DNA from: Agapanthus africanus
Lineage: Eukaryota > Streptophyta > Magnoliopsida > Asparagales > Amaryllidaceae
Length of the DNA: 64,000 bases
Assembly (NCBI GenBank): GCA_030015575.1
Contig: JASDDO010000008.1
Span: 80,701,965-80,765,964, forward strand
Direction: 5' to 3'
Notes under the pieces: model-generated
What the model saw: only the letters and a program-made list of their open reading frames with translations
Told to the model about the DNA's origin: nothing
The model's database searches: none
Translations under genes and position numbers: made by a program
Shown: positions 1-10,300 of the stretch, one piece after another
How positions within the stretch are numbered: the first letter of the stretch is position 1
Layout of the letters: each line of letters begins with the position of its first letter

Positions 1-757
1 TATGTATGTGGAAATCGTCCACGTGTCACCCAATGACAATAAGCATAATGCATGTAAATATCATAAAGCATATGCATGGAAGTATGAGGATGTAAATCAA
101 CATGTGTCGCTCGCGACGTATCAAAATCATGGAACCTGAGTGTCAAGAATCGGCATTCGAAAGCATCATGAAATATGTGCCTAGCATCGGCACGTAAATC
201 CTCATATACATAGGGCTCCGTCATTCGGATCAGCCCGTCTCATCTCTCAACTACGGTCGGTATCCCCCAGATATCCGCCGAGCTCAAAACAATCACCGGT
301 AGGTAGTACTCCGTACTCCCCTGCCAGGCTCACCGTCTAACATATACGAGTCTTCTTGCCCCGGGGTACCTCACTGGGTCCACCATGTACCCGCAGACGG
401 TGCCTACCTCTCCTCGAATCGGGTTTCACATGTCGCTCTCAGAACCGAGAAAACACATGGTAGACGCACTGAAATATCATATCAAGGGTAACCGAGTTTT
501 TAAAACAATACATACTCTCTTTTGAAATACCCACGGTTCCCAAATCCAGAAATATCATGGAAACAACATATCTCAATGCATATAATCATAAAGCATGATG
601 TATGCGACATGTAAAAGAAATGTAAGCATATCAGTATGTCATGCAACATGGAATAGTAATATGCACATATTGAGGGAAACCGCTCTTTTAAATGAATACA
701 GTTTTAAAATACATCTTGCGGTTCCCAAATCTCCAAACTCAAGACAGAATCGTCTAT

Positions 758-1254
758 GTATGTGCAAGTATGTATGTGTACAGAATATGAGTGTATAATA
801 TATAAGTACACAAGTATGAGTGTACAATATATAAGTACACAAGTATGAGTGTACAATAAGTATGTGCACAAGTATGAGTGTACAATATGTAAGTACACAA
901 GTATGAGTGTACAGTAGGTATGTGCACAAGTATGAGTGTACAGTATGTAAGTACACAAGTATGAGTGTACAGTAGATATGTGCACAAGTATGAGTGTACA
1001 CTATGTAAGTACACAAGTATGAGTGTACAGTAGGTATGTGCACAAGTATGAGTGTACAATAGGTATGTGCATAAGTATGAGTGCACAGTATGTAAGTACA
1101 CAAGTATGAGTGTACAATAGGTATGTGCACAAGTATAAGTGTACAATATGTAAGTACACAAGTATGAGTGTACAATATGTATGTGCACAAGTATGAGTGT
1201 ACAATAGGTATGTGCACAAGTATGAGTGTACAGTATGTAAGTACACAAGTATGC
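758..1254. repeat. 29-bp minisatellite, about 16 copies
   Basis: Units such as acaagtatgagtgtacaata followed by a 9-base tail repeat without interruption. The tail has two main versions (tgtaagtac and ggtatgtgc, with single-base variants) that often alternate, giving a 58-bp higher-order period in places. Long open frames on the minus strand here, rich in Tyr, Thr, His and Cys, are by-products of the repeat and not genes. Confidence 0.9.
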
Positions 1255-1663
1255 CATGCAAGGGGTCATATCCTGAATGCAACAGTCCTACAGTGTAGTG
1301 ACATGGCAATTATCGATGATGAAATGTGTGAGCCGGCAAGCAGGTGTACGTGGAACACATGCATCATCGATAATGGTGCTGGTGTCCTAACAGCATGGTT
1401 TTGACATAACAATAAACATATTTAACATGCAATGCGATGCAAACAGTAAGAATATGCGGCAAATGAATAATAAACACAACAGTGTAGAATCTACATCAAT
1501 GTATCTGTGTCATACTTATTTTGCCATTTAAAAGAAGAAAAATCGGGGTTTTTAGGAAAATAAGTGCTACGGTGTTTTTAAGAAAAGATGAGTCTTTTGA
1601 AAATATCCGTAGAATCCATTTGCCTATCTTTAAAATACTCATGATTCGTTAGTTTTTGAAATA

Positions 1664-1668
1664 GGTAT
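1664..1668. repeat. probable target-site duplication, left copy
   Basis: The bases ggtat directly before LTR1 match tgtat directly after LTR3 (58102-58106) at four of five positions. A 5-bp duplication is normal for Ty3/gypsy integration. That the match flanks the whole tandem fits a single insertion event followed by internal duplication. Confidence 0.55.
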
Positions 1669-2473
1669 TGTTCCCCTCCGAATGACACGCAAGACATGGA
1701 CGTCTCGCCTGAGGTTCGGGGCAGATGCTAATTGGTGTGATCCGTCCACCTCTCCGAAGATGCCAAGTTGATTTATGACACCGTGTATCGGAGGTTTAAA
1801 CGGATGCGGCCAATGTAGCAGACTTCGTCAGATTCGCCCTCGTTTGAGTGGTTTTTGATTGTGGGGACGCTCTTCCCTGCAGGCGCAAGCCCCTGCAGTT
1901 AATTACGCTACCGCATCGCGGTAACAACTTTCTCCTTCTCCAGATGGTCACTTCGTGTCGTGTGTGTTTATTTTATGTTTTGTTTCCCGTGGATCGTTTA
2001 CGGAGACTGAGTTATGTCGTCGCCCGTAGGGCGTGGACTAGTCCAAATCCGTGTTTACCTTAGATTTGGGTTTGGGGGTTTGGTTTGAGGATACATCAGC
2101 CATACTTGAAGCTAAGATCAACTCAAACGTTTGTTAAGGATACGTTAGTCTAACGTTGAGACCAAGATCAACTTAACAGGATCGTTTAGATCCGACAAAA
2201 GAGCATTTGGACTCTATTGTTCCAGTTTAGGGACATAGTGGTCCATCGTATGTGTGGCCGTCGGGACCCGTCACCTCTCTGACGACGTTGAAGGATTACA
2301 ACGACGGATGTCAGAGGAGTTCAGAGATGTGCCCTCGAGCCAGAGTTAATTAGGGGGATTCATAGTCCAGTCTGTTTGAAGGTTTAAGGATACGTTAGCC
2401 ATCTTTGAGGCTAAGATCAACTTAAACGGGGCCGTTTAGATCCGACAAAAGAGCATACGGGGCTCTATTGTTC

Positions 2474-2540
2474 TAGTTTAAGGACATTGCGGTCCACGGG
2501 TAGTTTAAGGACATTGCGGTCCATTGTTAGTTTTAAGACA
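2474..2540. repeat. 27-bp tandem repeat in LTR1, two copies
   Basis: Units of agtttaaggacattgcggtc plus seven bases. LTR2 and LTR3 each have four units here. Every unit contains GGAC-N6-GTCC, a short inverted repeat. Confidence 0.85.
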
Positions 2541-3052
2541 TCTCGGTCAAGGTTAAGGACGTCATAGTCCATGGGTTTAAGGACTCCACAGTCCGGTATG
2601 TGCTCTGGATGCTTCACACGGGTTCACTGCCGTGCTTGGCGAGGACCAGGCTCCGCTCTGGGCGTTTTCCGCGGGGTCGGAGAGTGACGTTATCCGCGTT
2701 CCACGTAACCAGGAATTTTGCATTAGGCATGGGTTTAAGGACCCCACAGTCCGTATCATGGGTGGTCGTCGGGACCCGTCACCTCTTTGAAGACATTGAG
2801 GGATTACAATGCCAAGTATCAAAGGAGCGAAGAGATGTACCCTAGAACCGGAATGGCTTAAGTAGTCCTTGGCCCAATTTGGGGTCAAGACCGATTAATT
2901 ATGTTATGAGCCCATTAGCCCAGTTAATTACGAATTGAAGACTCATGGCCTGGCTTGGGCTAAGTCCGATCATGTCTGGAATATTGGCTTCTTGTTGGTC
3001 CATTGAAGGAGAGGCTTTGCCTCTATCCATTTAGCCAATTGGGCCAAAGCCT

Positions 3053-3347
3053 AGTGTTAAACACTACAGAGCAATCAGTGTTGAACACTGGGAATGAAGT
3101 TGACGAGTTAGTGTTTAACACTAAAAGATAGTTGGTGTTAAACACCAGCAACAGGTCTTTCAAATTAGTGTTAAACACTAAGACAGATCAGTATCGAGCA
3201 TCGGCAACAGAGATCTCAAATTAGTGTTAAACACTAAGGTAGTCAGTGTTGAACACTGCAAATGAAGTTCTTCAATTGGTATTGAACACTAAGGCCCAAC
3301 AGTGTTTCAATACTGGATTCGAGAGTTCCAATTTAGTGTTAAACACT
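3053..3347. repeat. array of AGTGTTAAACACT palindromes in LTR1
   Basis: About ten perfect or near-perfect 13-bp palindromes (six-base arms around a single A) separated by 15-30 bp of unrelated spacer. Some are altered on both arms together, for example ggtgttaaacacc. The same array is at 34423-34717 and 56021-56315. Confidence 0.85.
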
Positions 3348-3358
3348 AAGGCAAAAGG

Positions 3359-5174
3359 GGTCACGTGGTAACACGTGAGAGCGCCCTCTCTCCATTCATT
3401 CTGCTGAGATTATCGCATCTTTCAGAGCATCACGTGCCATCACGTGACGGGCATTCATATGCTTATGTGTTAGAGCTTCTGTCAAGGGTCACGTGGGTCA
3501 CGTGGAGGACTGCCTCAAAGGGCTTTCTGTAGATCTCTTGGGGGGTCACGTGGTGGCACGTGACCCTGCCTCTATGCATGTTGTTTAGAGAATCTGTTAA
3601 TCCCCTTTTTTTTTCCAGGAATTAAATTCCTCGAGCTTTAAATTTTAGAGGAATTAAATTCCTACTTCCTTTTGAAGACTTGTATTCTGGAATAGAGTTG
3701 AACTCTGAGTTTTCTGTAGGAATTAAATTCCTCATACATATGAAGAACTGAATAGGGTTAAACCCTGATAAAAGCTTTTAAGGAATTAAACTTCCATTCT
3801 CTGTTAAATTATGATTAAGAGAATTAAATTCCCGTTGTTTCGACAGAACTAAGTTCTTAATTAGGGTTAAACCCTGTTTCTATCTGTTCTGAAGGAATTA
3901 AATTCCCATAACACAGGGTCAAGCCCTACTTTTATCTTAAAGGAATTAAATTCCTATAGTTCTGTGAGAATTAAATTCTCATGTTTCCATTCCCTCTCTA
4001 TGTTTTGGATCTGCATGGCAGGATCTCAACCCATTGAGAATTAAATTCTCAACCTAAAGGGGAGATGTGCACTTTGCAGATCCTCTATCAAAGAGAGAAG
4101 AAATATGTTCTTCTGTTTTTATATTATCAGAGTTAAACTCTGTTGAGAATTAAATTCTCCTTCTTTCAAAAAGCTTTCCCTTTCTTACCTAGGGTTTTCT
4201 TTTGCAGAAGCTTCAAATTCTTCAAAGTATCAAGGCTCTCTCCTTTTTTTTCCCTTTGCGTATATGTCTTTTTGTATCTCTTGGCTCCTACTTATAGGAG
4301 AAGCAGCCGAGTCAATTAGTTTTTGATGAATCTTCATTAAGAGATTTGATTTGCATCCATCATTCGTTTTGGACCTTTGGATTATTAGGTGAATTTTATT
4401 CACCATTGGATTTTAAATCCAGGGATTCTCCTTTGTTATTTCTGTTAGATTTAAAGGGGAAATCTTTCCAAACTCGAGATTTTCCATAGATAGATGATAT
4501 TTAATCGCCTCTGAATCTTTAATTCGATCTGCTCCAGATAATCACTTTCCTTTGGAAAGATTTGATTCTCCTTCAGAATTTAATTCTGTTAACAAAACGG
4601 GCTTTGAAAGCCGGTCACGTGTGACCACGTGACCCATGGTCACGTGTGGGCACGTGACCCCCTTGGAACGAGCCCTCCTCTTTCTTTTTGTTCTGTCTTC
4701 TGGTTGCTGTTTAACCGTCACGTGCCACCACGTGACCCCCGGTCACGCGCGAACACGTGACCGTTGTCTGGAGCCTCTTTCCTTGGTTCAACTGGAGAAC
4801 GAGTCTGCTGCTTTGAACGTCACGTGCCAACACGTGACCCTGGTCACGTGGGAGCACGTGACCTCTTCTGAAGCCTTTTCCTTGACTTGATCAGGGAACC
4901 GGTGTGCCTTTGACGCTTGCATTTAAATGTCACGTGTCTACACGTGACCCTGGTCACGTGGAGCACGTGACTCTTTCTGAAGCCACTTTTCTTCAATGTA
5001 GTCAGGAAACTGAACTTGTCTTGATGATGCGCTTAGGTGTCACGTGCCAACACGTGACTGCTGGTCACGCGTAAGCACGTGACCCTCTTCTGAAGCTTTT
5101 CCCAGAAGCTTTCCTGATTTTAAATCAGGAAACAAATGCCCCCACAGCGTTGTTCTCACGTGTCTGCACGTGAG
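3359..5174. repeat. paired CACGTG (G-box) palindromes, LTR1 and adjacent internal region
   Basis: Fifteen elements of form TCACGTG-N3/4-CACGTGA (a few arms are CACGCG or shortened) start near 3359, 3428, 3488, 3545, 4613, 4639, 4717, 4741, 4819, 4841, 4929, 4951, 5039, 5063 and 5155. The last ten inside the LTR are five doublets with a period of roughly 102-110 bp, a degenerate tandem repeat. Arms are conserved while the central bases vary. CACGTG is the plant G-box recognised by bZIP and bHLH factors; binding here is an inference. The array ends about 75 bp upstream of the plus-strand TATA box at 5249. Confidence 0.9.
5135..5147 (-). other. polypurine tract of copy A
   Basis: On the minus strand the sequence directly before the 3' LTR reads ctgtgggggcatt and then TGTTTCC. 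A G-run ending just upstream of the LTR is the usual primer site for plus-strand DNA synthesis in gypsy elements, and it fixes the right edge of LTR1 at 5134. Confidence 0.8.
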
Positions 5175-5248
5175 TGCAACGCTGTCACCTCTTGTGACCG
5201 TTGGATTCCTCTAGGGATATGGGGAGATGAAACGTTTCCATTGCCTTC

Positions 5249-5256
5249 TATAAATA
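5249..5256 (+). promoter_or_regulatory. TATA box of antisense PMD gene, copy A
   Basis: TATAAATA, followed at about +30 by a CT-rich stretch (cttcactttgctcatcttc) typical of plant transcription starts. It lies 115 bp inside the polypurine edge of the 3' LTR and points away from that LTR, so the G-box array of LTR1 sits just upstream in promoter position. The expected start is near 5280-5285. Confidence 0.7.
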
Positions 5257-5407
5257 CCTCTATCTCTTCATAGGAGCCTTCACTTTGCTCATCTTCTTCT
5301 TCTGAGAACTTTTTCTGAGAATTTAATTCTCGTTTCCAGAGCTTAGTTCTCTGTCTTGGAACAATCTGCAGAGTTTAACTCTATTCGAAAAGAATCCTTT
5401 TTCTCAG

Positions 5408-6057
5408 GTAATGTTCTTGGACAACGATGGACCTTCACATTTCTCTGGATTTTAAATCCCAAAACAAGGGTTTTTACCCTTTGTCCTTCATATTTTCCAT
5501 AAGAACATGAAACCGCTTAACCTTCAAACTGTAGATCTCTTAGGGTTTAGATGATCTTTGGGGAGATGATGATGGCGTTTCAACCCCATGGAATTTAATT
5601 CCATCAAAAATGTTTCTGGAAATTTAATTCCCTTTTCTCAATAAGGAATTTAATTCCAATGAAGGGCTTGATTTCTTCACACGGAGGCTTCCTGAGGTCT
5701 CTTGGCCCTAGGTTGTTCTTCTGCAATTAATGCAATGGGGGCTTTGTAATGATGTCTTTTTGTGGGAATTTAATTCCTTCGATTTTGTTGGATTCATTGT
5801 AGAGCCCGAGACAGATCCTGTTGGGGGGATGTGCATGGTCATCCTTCTTTGTTAAATGAGAATATTCCCTTTGTTTTATTGTAATGATTTGGCCTCATTA
5901 TTAATGAGCCGTCATCCGGATTCTGTGGGGTCCATATGTTTTGTAGCCAATGGTCCCAGAAAACTCTGCTGTCGCTTTCTTTAACTAGTCCTTATGTTCA
6001 TGCATGAATATATATCGCTGACTTTTCTTTTAACGGTCTTCTTTTATCGGATTTCAG
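5408..6057 (+). other. 5'-UTR leader intron of PMD gene, copy A
   Basis: Donor CAG|GTAATG at 5407/5408 and acceptor ATTTCAG|GTG at 6057/6058, with a T-rich tract before the acceptor. Splicing places the ATG at 6063 five bases into the next exon. An ATG at 5994 that opens the same frame lies inside this intron and is not the likely start. The intron carries the T-centred palindromes near 5437, 5580, 5645 and 5765. Confidence 0.7.
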
Positions 6058-8682
6058 GTGCGATGGCTTCTGTCCCACGCTTTCCCTTTTCTCGCTCGGA
6101 GGCGGCTTTTCCTCAGTCACCATCTGATGAGGAAGCGATGGCGATGATTCGGGCCCATGACCCGAACTGCACCAACCTTCTTCAATGGGGATCTTGGTAT
6201 AGTCAGATTATTCAGGGTCGCCGGAGTTTTCTTTGCGCGGTGCCAACGGAGCCCACTTTCCCCTTTTTACCGATGGATCCTCCAAGGACAGCTTTTGCTG
6301 TGGAAATGCCCAACTGGACTCCAACGGGAAGTTTGGAGCCTTCGACGACCGGCATTCCGAACCATCCGATCCCGGCCATAGACATCTTGGGACGGCGTAT
6401 CTGCCAGGGTGAGGCCCACCCGTGGGGGCAAATTTATAAGATAGGGCTCACTCCTAGGCATCCTACAGGCTACCTTCTCTGGGCTCGCTACATCCTTTCT
6501 GCCCATCGGGCGCGGTTGCAGAAAGTCGGGCTTTACCAGGCCATATATGCGTCATTATTCCATTACAAGTCCCCGCATGTCTGGTGGGTCAAGGCGTTTT
6601 TGAACCAGTGGAATCTTCCTACTAATACTTTCATTCTGGGAGATCGCGAGGTTTCGATTTCTCTGCCCGAATTTTATGATATCTCGGGGTTGCCGATAAG
6701 GGGTAATCTGTATGAGGAGTTGTTGCCTCCTGACGAGTACGTTTTTGAACCCGAGCCCGCCCCAGTTGACGGCCTGTCTGCTGAGAATGCTGTTCGCCCC
6801 AAGCGCCCCAGTTTAATTAAGGCCCTAGGCATCTTCGACCGATTATTCACCGAGTCCGAGGAGCAGGGTGTCACTTTCAAGAGCTTCATTGCTCGTTTCC
6901 TTCGTGAGGACGCCTTATCGAAGACAGCCCCGAAGTTTGCCAACATTGGGGACCCCTTCGGGTTCGGTCCGAAGAGGTTGCCGACCAACGAATCAGATTT
7001 ACCTCAGTATTACATCCCTATTATATCGCCGATATCTTTTGAATCCATTGCTGTCCCAGGCATGGACGAGGAGACGTTCTTTGTGGGGTTTGTTAGTGTC
7101 TGGCTTAGTTGGTTCGTCATCCTCATGCATCGCCGCTTCATGAGAGCCTCGGTCATCTACCCGGCCCATCGTATTGCCGAGGGGATGCGGTTGGCTATCG
7201 GCATCCCGGCCTTGGCGCACCTTTATAACGGATTGGGCACCGCAGCTAATACCTCTACGCCTGGCGTGGACGTAGTGAACTTTTCGCTTCATTATTTCAC
7301 GTCGTGGATCGAAATGCATGTGCTGGGGTCTTTTGCTATGCATCAGAGGCCCGCCTTTTACGACGCCTATCCCTTCCCGCGACTTATGCGACTGGTGGGT
7401 GCTTCTGCTGCCGACCCAACTCAATTTGGGGCTATTCGGGTGCTGATTTCTCCTCATGCCACCGCTGGAGGGTTGGTTTTTAATGATCGGGTTTTGTCTA
7501 GTCCTTCGGGTCCCGTTCAACAACTCTGGGACCGGTCGAAAGACAACGCGCCCTCTCTGAAGCCTCGGGAGGCCACGCATTTGTATACAATTAGACCGGG
7601 CTACTTGGTGTTTCGCCAGGACAGTGCAGCTCTTTTTATGCGGTACAATCCGCATCGATTTGCCCGGCAGCTTGGATACGACTAAGGTGTTCCTTTTGAG
7701 GCTTTTATTGTCGCCCCGATCCCTTCGCTCGATGCTGTTCGCGATGCCGCTCATCATTTCGTGAGGCTGAACACCGGCACTCATTTCATGGTCCCCGAAG
7801 CCGAGTACATGCCCCGATGCGTAGGCGCATTTACGGGCTGGTATCTTCATCGGATCACCCCAATTATTGCTGAAGAAAGAAGGGTTCTTCTTGGTCACGA
7901 CGCCCCTCCTCAGGTTTCGGGAGCTAAGCTGCGACCGAGGGTTCCAGTCCGCTTCCCTTTGAGGGAGATTGGTGCCGCCCTCATTCCGGGAGAGTCAGGG
8001 GTCGACCTTACTCCGACAGCTGGTATGCCCTTGGGTTCCCGATCGCGGGGTAAACGGGCTCCAGTAGTAGCACCTCTGCCGGTGGCGGCACCGCCCCCCG
8101 TGGCGTCGACAATGGCGATGTCGTCCTCGGTTGTGGCACTGAGCGAAAGTAACAGGGATGAGGGCGCTGAAGGCGATGTGGGCCAGCGCCGCCCTAAGGC
8201 TTCGCGAGGGAGGAAGCGGTCATCCTCAGCGACCGGCTCTTGGTCTAAACGGCGGAGGAAAGCGGCTACCAGCCCGCTTGATTCTGTGGTGGAGTCTGAG
8301 CCTATCCTTGAAGACGAACCATTGGCCTTGCAAGAGTCAAGCGCTGGACTTCTCTTCCCGAGTTCGGCTGATGAGGAGGCTGCACAGTTGGTTGAGGCCA
8401 TACGGCGTTCAAAAGACGCGTCCCATAACGCCAAGGTTCCGAAGAAGTCTTATCCCGCCGTAATTTTTTACGAAGACCCTTCGTGGATTCGGCGGCGATT
8501 TATCGGCCCTTTGGAGGAATGGGGGGAAAGGGCTTTGAAGCAGGCCGCTTCAGAAGACGCCGCTGATGCGCTTTCTTTATGGACCGGTGGTCATGAATCT
8601 ACCCGTAAACCCCGGCGAGCTCACCTCCTTGAGAAGGAGAAGCGACTTGAAGAAGCCATATTGAGGGCTTCTTTGCGTATAG

Positions 8683-8762
8683 GTACGTTGTGCTTCTTTT
8701 GTAGTCTTTTCGATTATTTATGCTCGTGGGTATGTATCATTATTTTTATTTGAATCGTGCAG
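8683..8762 (+). other. PMD intron 2, copy A (80 bp)
   Basis: Donor AG|GTACG and acceptor GTGCAG|AA; phase 1. Splicing joins G with AA to make a GAA codon and moves the reading into the frame that stays open to 9127. Confidence 0.72.
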
Positions 8763-9089
8763 AATCTTCGACGCTGGGGGAGCTCCCTTCTGGCCCATTA
8801 AAACTAAAGCCCGCCGAAATTCTCAATGAAGCCTTGCTGGATGTGGAGGGGGCTGATGAGGCTGCTCCTCTCATGATAGAACCTCCAGCGGCGGTTCTTG
8901 ATCAGGGAATGCTTGCCCCTTTGGGGGAGGCTCCCCTGGAGGCCGCCGCCCCAATGCCTCTTACTGAGGGCGGCCCAAAGGCTGGGAGCGAGGTAGTCGG
9001 GACTACTCTCCCTTTGTTGGAGCCTGAGGTCACGGCGGAGACCGTTGAAGCTGCCATCCCTCCGGCTCAGAATGGGAGGAGTGTTGAAG

Positions 9090-9151
9090 GTATCCCTCTG
9101 CATTTTAATTTAGCAACCCCTTCATAGTCTGAACTCTTTTATCTTTCCCAG
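9090..9151 (+). other. PMD intron 3, copy A (62 bp)
   Basis: Donor GAAG|GTATCC, acceptor TTTCCCAG|AA; phase 1. It removes an in-frame stop at 9125-9127 and opens the short exon 9152-9274. Confidence 0.7.
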
Positions 9152-9274
9152 AATTGCGCGGTTTGGCGGCCACGATCGCGGATCTGTCGCCTCGACAGTC
9201 ATTTCAACGTTTTATGGAGATGGCAGCTCCACAGGCGATCTCCCCTCAGCGTATTGTCCTTTCCTCTGGGCAAG

Positions 9275-9346
9275 GTTAGTGTCTTTCGCCCTTTTTTACC
9301 ATAGCATTGTTACTATTTTGCGAAATGACGTTGATGTCTTTTATAG
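9275..9346 (+). other. PMD intron 4, copy A (72 bp)
   Basis: Donor CAAG|GTTAGT, acceptor TTTTATAG|TT; phase 1. Without splicing the frame stops at once (TAG inside the donor), so the open exons on both sides support the intron. Confidence 0.7.
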
Positions 9347-9421
9347 TTTTGGAGGCCGACGATGAGGTCGAGGTCGTTGAAGAGCCAGGGGAATCCTCAG
9401 CTCCTACTTGCATGACTGTCG

Positions 9422-9495
9422 GTGGGTGACATTTTATTATAGTCCCGTTCGTTCTGCGTTTAAGAGTCTTACTAACATTTGCCAAATTTGAACAG
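9422..9495 (+). other. PMD intron 5, copy A (74 bp)
   Basis: Donor GTCG|GTGGGT, acceptor TTTGAACAG|CC; phase 1. It joins a short acidic exon (9347-9421) to the last exon, whose frame is open from the acceptor. Confidence 0.68.
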
Positions 9496-10300
9496 CCCTG
9501 CCAGTCTCCATGGCTTTGGAATCACGCATTGTGATGCCGCCCGGCCCCTACGCTTTGCGGGCTTCAGACCGCTTGGCCCAATTGAGCCTTGTCTCCCTAT
9601 CATCTTTCGTCGAGGAGCTCCGTGCTGGTAGCGCGACCACAGCTGAAGCGTTTGCCGCTGAAGCTAACGGCTCTCTTCCTTTTCTCGCCACTTATCATAG
9701 CGAGGAGGTGGTGCGGGGTCTGGGTAGAGTTCTGCAGAAAGGTGGAGGCCTGCTTGTACGCTCTCGAATGTTCTCACCTCTCTCCAGAAGCCGTGGCTGC
9801 AAAAGCGGAGTTGCGGGGTCTGATAGCACGGTGTGCTGCCAACATGACGTCATGCGAGAAGAGGCTTGGCCGCAAGTTCTCGGAGAGGGAGCTAGCCTCC
9901 AAGGCGCTGGGCGAGCTTCAAGCCAATCTTACAGCCAGGTCCAACAAAGCGTATGAACTCTGGCGGGTGCTTCAGGAGTCCATCAAAGAGGTGGTGGCTC
10001 TCGATAAAGCTGCCACGTTCACTCGTGAGAGGGTCGAGGCTCATAAGGCCACCGAGAAAGAGCTCGAAGCTCGGCTCGCTTCGTATCAGGCTCAGCAAGC
10101 TCAGGCGGAGGCTCGTCTTCTGGAGATCTTGCGTCATGAAGCCGTGGCTCAGCAACAGAATGATGAGCTGGTAAAATTATTGCACCGCCCGCCGGCTTGA
10201 GGACTTGTATCTTTTTTCCTTTTTGTACATACTCATGGATGAGAGTATCTTTCTTTTTGTTTCTTTCATGAATTGTACTTTGTATCCATTTTGGTTTATG

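Larger units (their letters stand above)
1..1668. other. left flank, degenerate repeat DNA, no gene seen
   Basis: AT-rich sequence without a credible coding frame. It holds two diverged copies of a roughly 70-bp motif ending in cggttcccaaatc (about 484-550 and 670-735) and a 29-bp minisatellite. Its texture resembles the interior of an old plant LTR, and the sequence across the composite (58102 onward) is also LTR-like, so both sides may be halves of one old LTR split by the Tat insertion. That link is inferred from position only. Confidence 0.5.
1669..5134 (-). repeat. LTR1, 3' LTR of copy A (3466 bp)
   Basis: Starts TGTTCCCC and ends GGAAACA, giving a short terminal inverted repeat with TG...CA ends. 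It aligns along its whole length with LTR2 and LTR3; the 52-bp length difference comes from two missing 27-bp units and one extra dinucleotide. On the plus strand it contains, in order, GGAC...GTCC motifs, one 118-bp unit of the internal array, AGTGTTAAACACT palindromes, paired CACGTG palindromes and TTAAA/TTTAA-centred palindromes. Confidence 0.95.
3618..5778. repeat. odd-length palindromes with A or T centre, LTR1 and leader
   Basis: More than twenty perfect palindromes of 11-17 bp with different arms. Up to about 4156 the single central base is A on the plus strand (aggaattaaattcct, agggttaaaccct, agagttaaactct, gagaattaaattctc). From 4407 on it is T (tggattttaaatcca 4407-4421, cagaatttaattctg 4574-4588, cctgattttaaatcagg 5113-5129, gagaatttaattctc 5317-5331, and ggaatttaattcc copies to about 5778). 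The set runs across the LTR edge into the PMD leader intron. Confidence 0.88.
6063..10200 (+). pseudogene. antisense plant-mobile-domain (PMD) gene, copy A, nonsense-mutated
   Basis: Spliced plus-strand gene opposite to gag-pol. Coding exons are about 6063-8682, 8763-9089, 9152-9274, 9347-9421 and 9496-10200; each GT-AG intron is phase 1, so the frame passes through all junctions. The product would be roughly 1270 aa: an N-terminal region, a PMD (aminotransferase-like) fold at about residues 150-430 (seen by the NTFILGDREVSISLPEF and GLPIRG region and a later WLSWF helix block), a Pro/Ala-rich linker, a basic cluster like a nuclear signal (RGRKRSSS...SKRRRK, near 8205-8265) and an Ala/Glu/Gln-rich probable coiled coil at the C terminus. 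PMD occurs in host MAIN-like proteins and in antisense ORFs of Tat elements; its role in the element is unknown. Break: TAA at 7683-7685 (codon 541), where copy B has CAA. A frame change near 9741 is shared with copy B and may be a 46-nt intron (9742-9787). Confidence 0.82.

Noticed and set aside
639..1309. Long minus-strand open frames rich in Tyr, Thr, Cys and His
   Set aside because: They translate the 29-bp minisatellite; the same peptide pattern appears in several frames.
3053..3347. CRISPR-like array (palindromic repeats with unique spacers)
   Set aside because: Repeats are only 13 bp, spacers 15-30 bp and shared by all three LTRs; the setting is an LTR of a plant element.
4636..4890. 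Short plus-strand frame in the LTR (also 36006-36260 and 57603-57857)
   Set aside because: Encodes translated CACGTG repeats; present in all three LTRs because the LTRs are copies.
5994..6062. Upstream ATG at 5994 as start of the PMD protein
   Set aside because: It falls inside the leader intron, whose acceptor lies at 6057; the added N-terminal residues are hydrophobic intron-derived sequence.
6999..7898. Minus-strand 299-codon frame opposite the PMD exon (also 38368-39267)
   Set aside because: Lies antisense to well-supported PMD coding sequence, has no recognisable domain, and would sit in the gag-pol orientation without continuity to pol.
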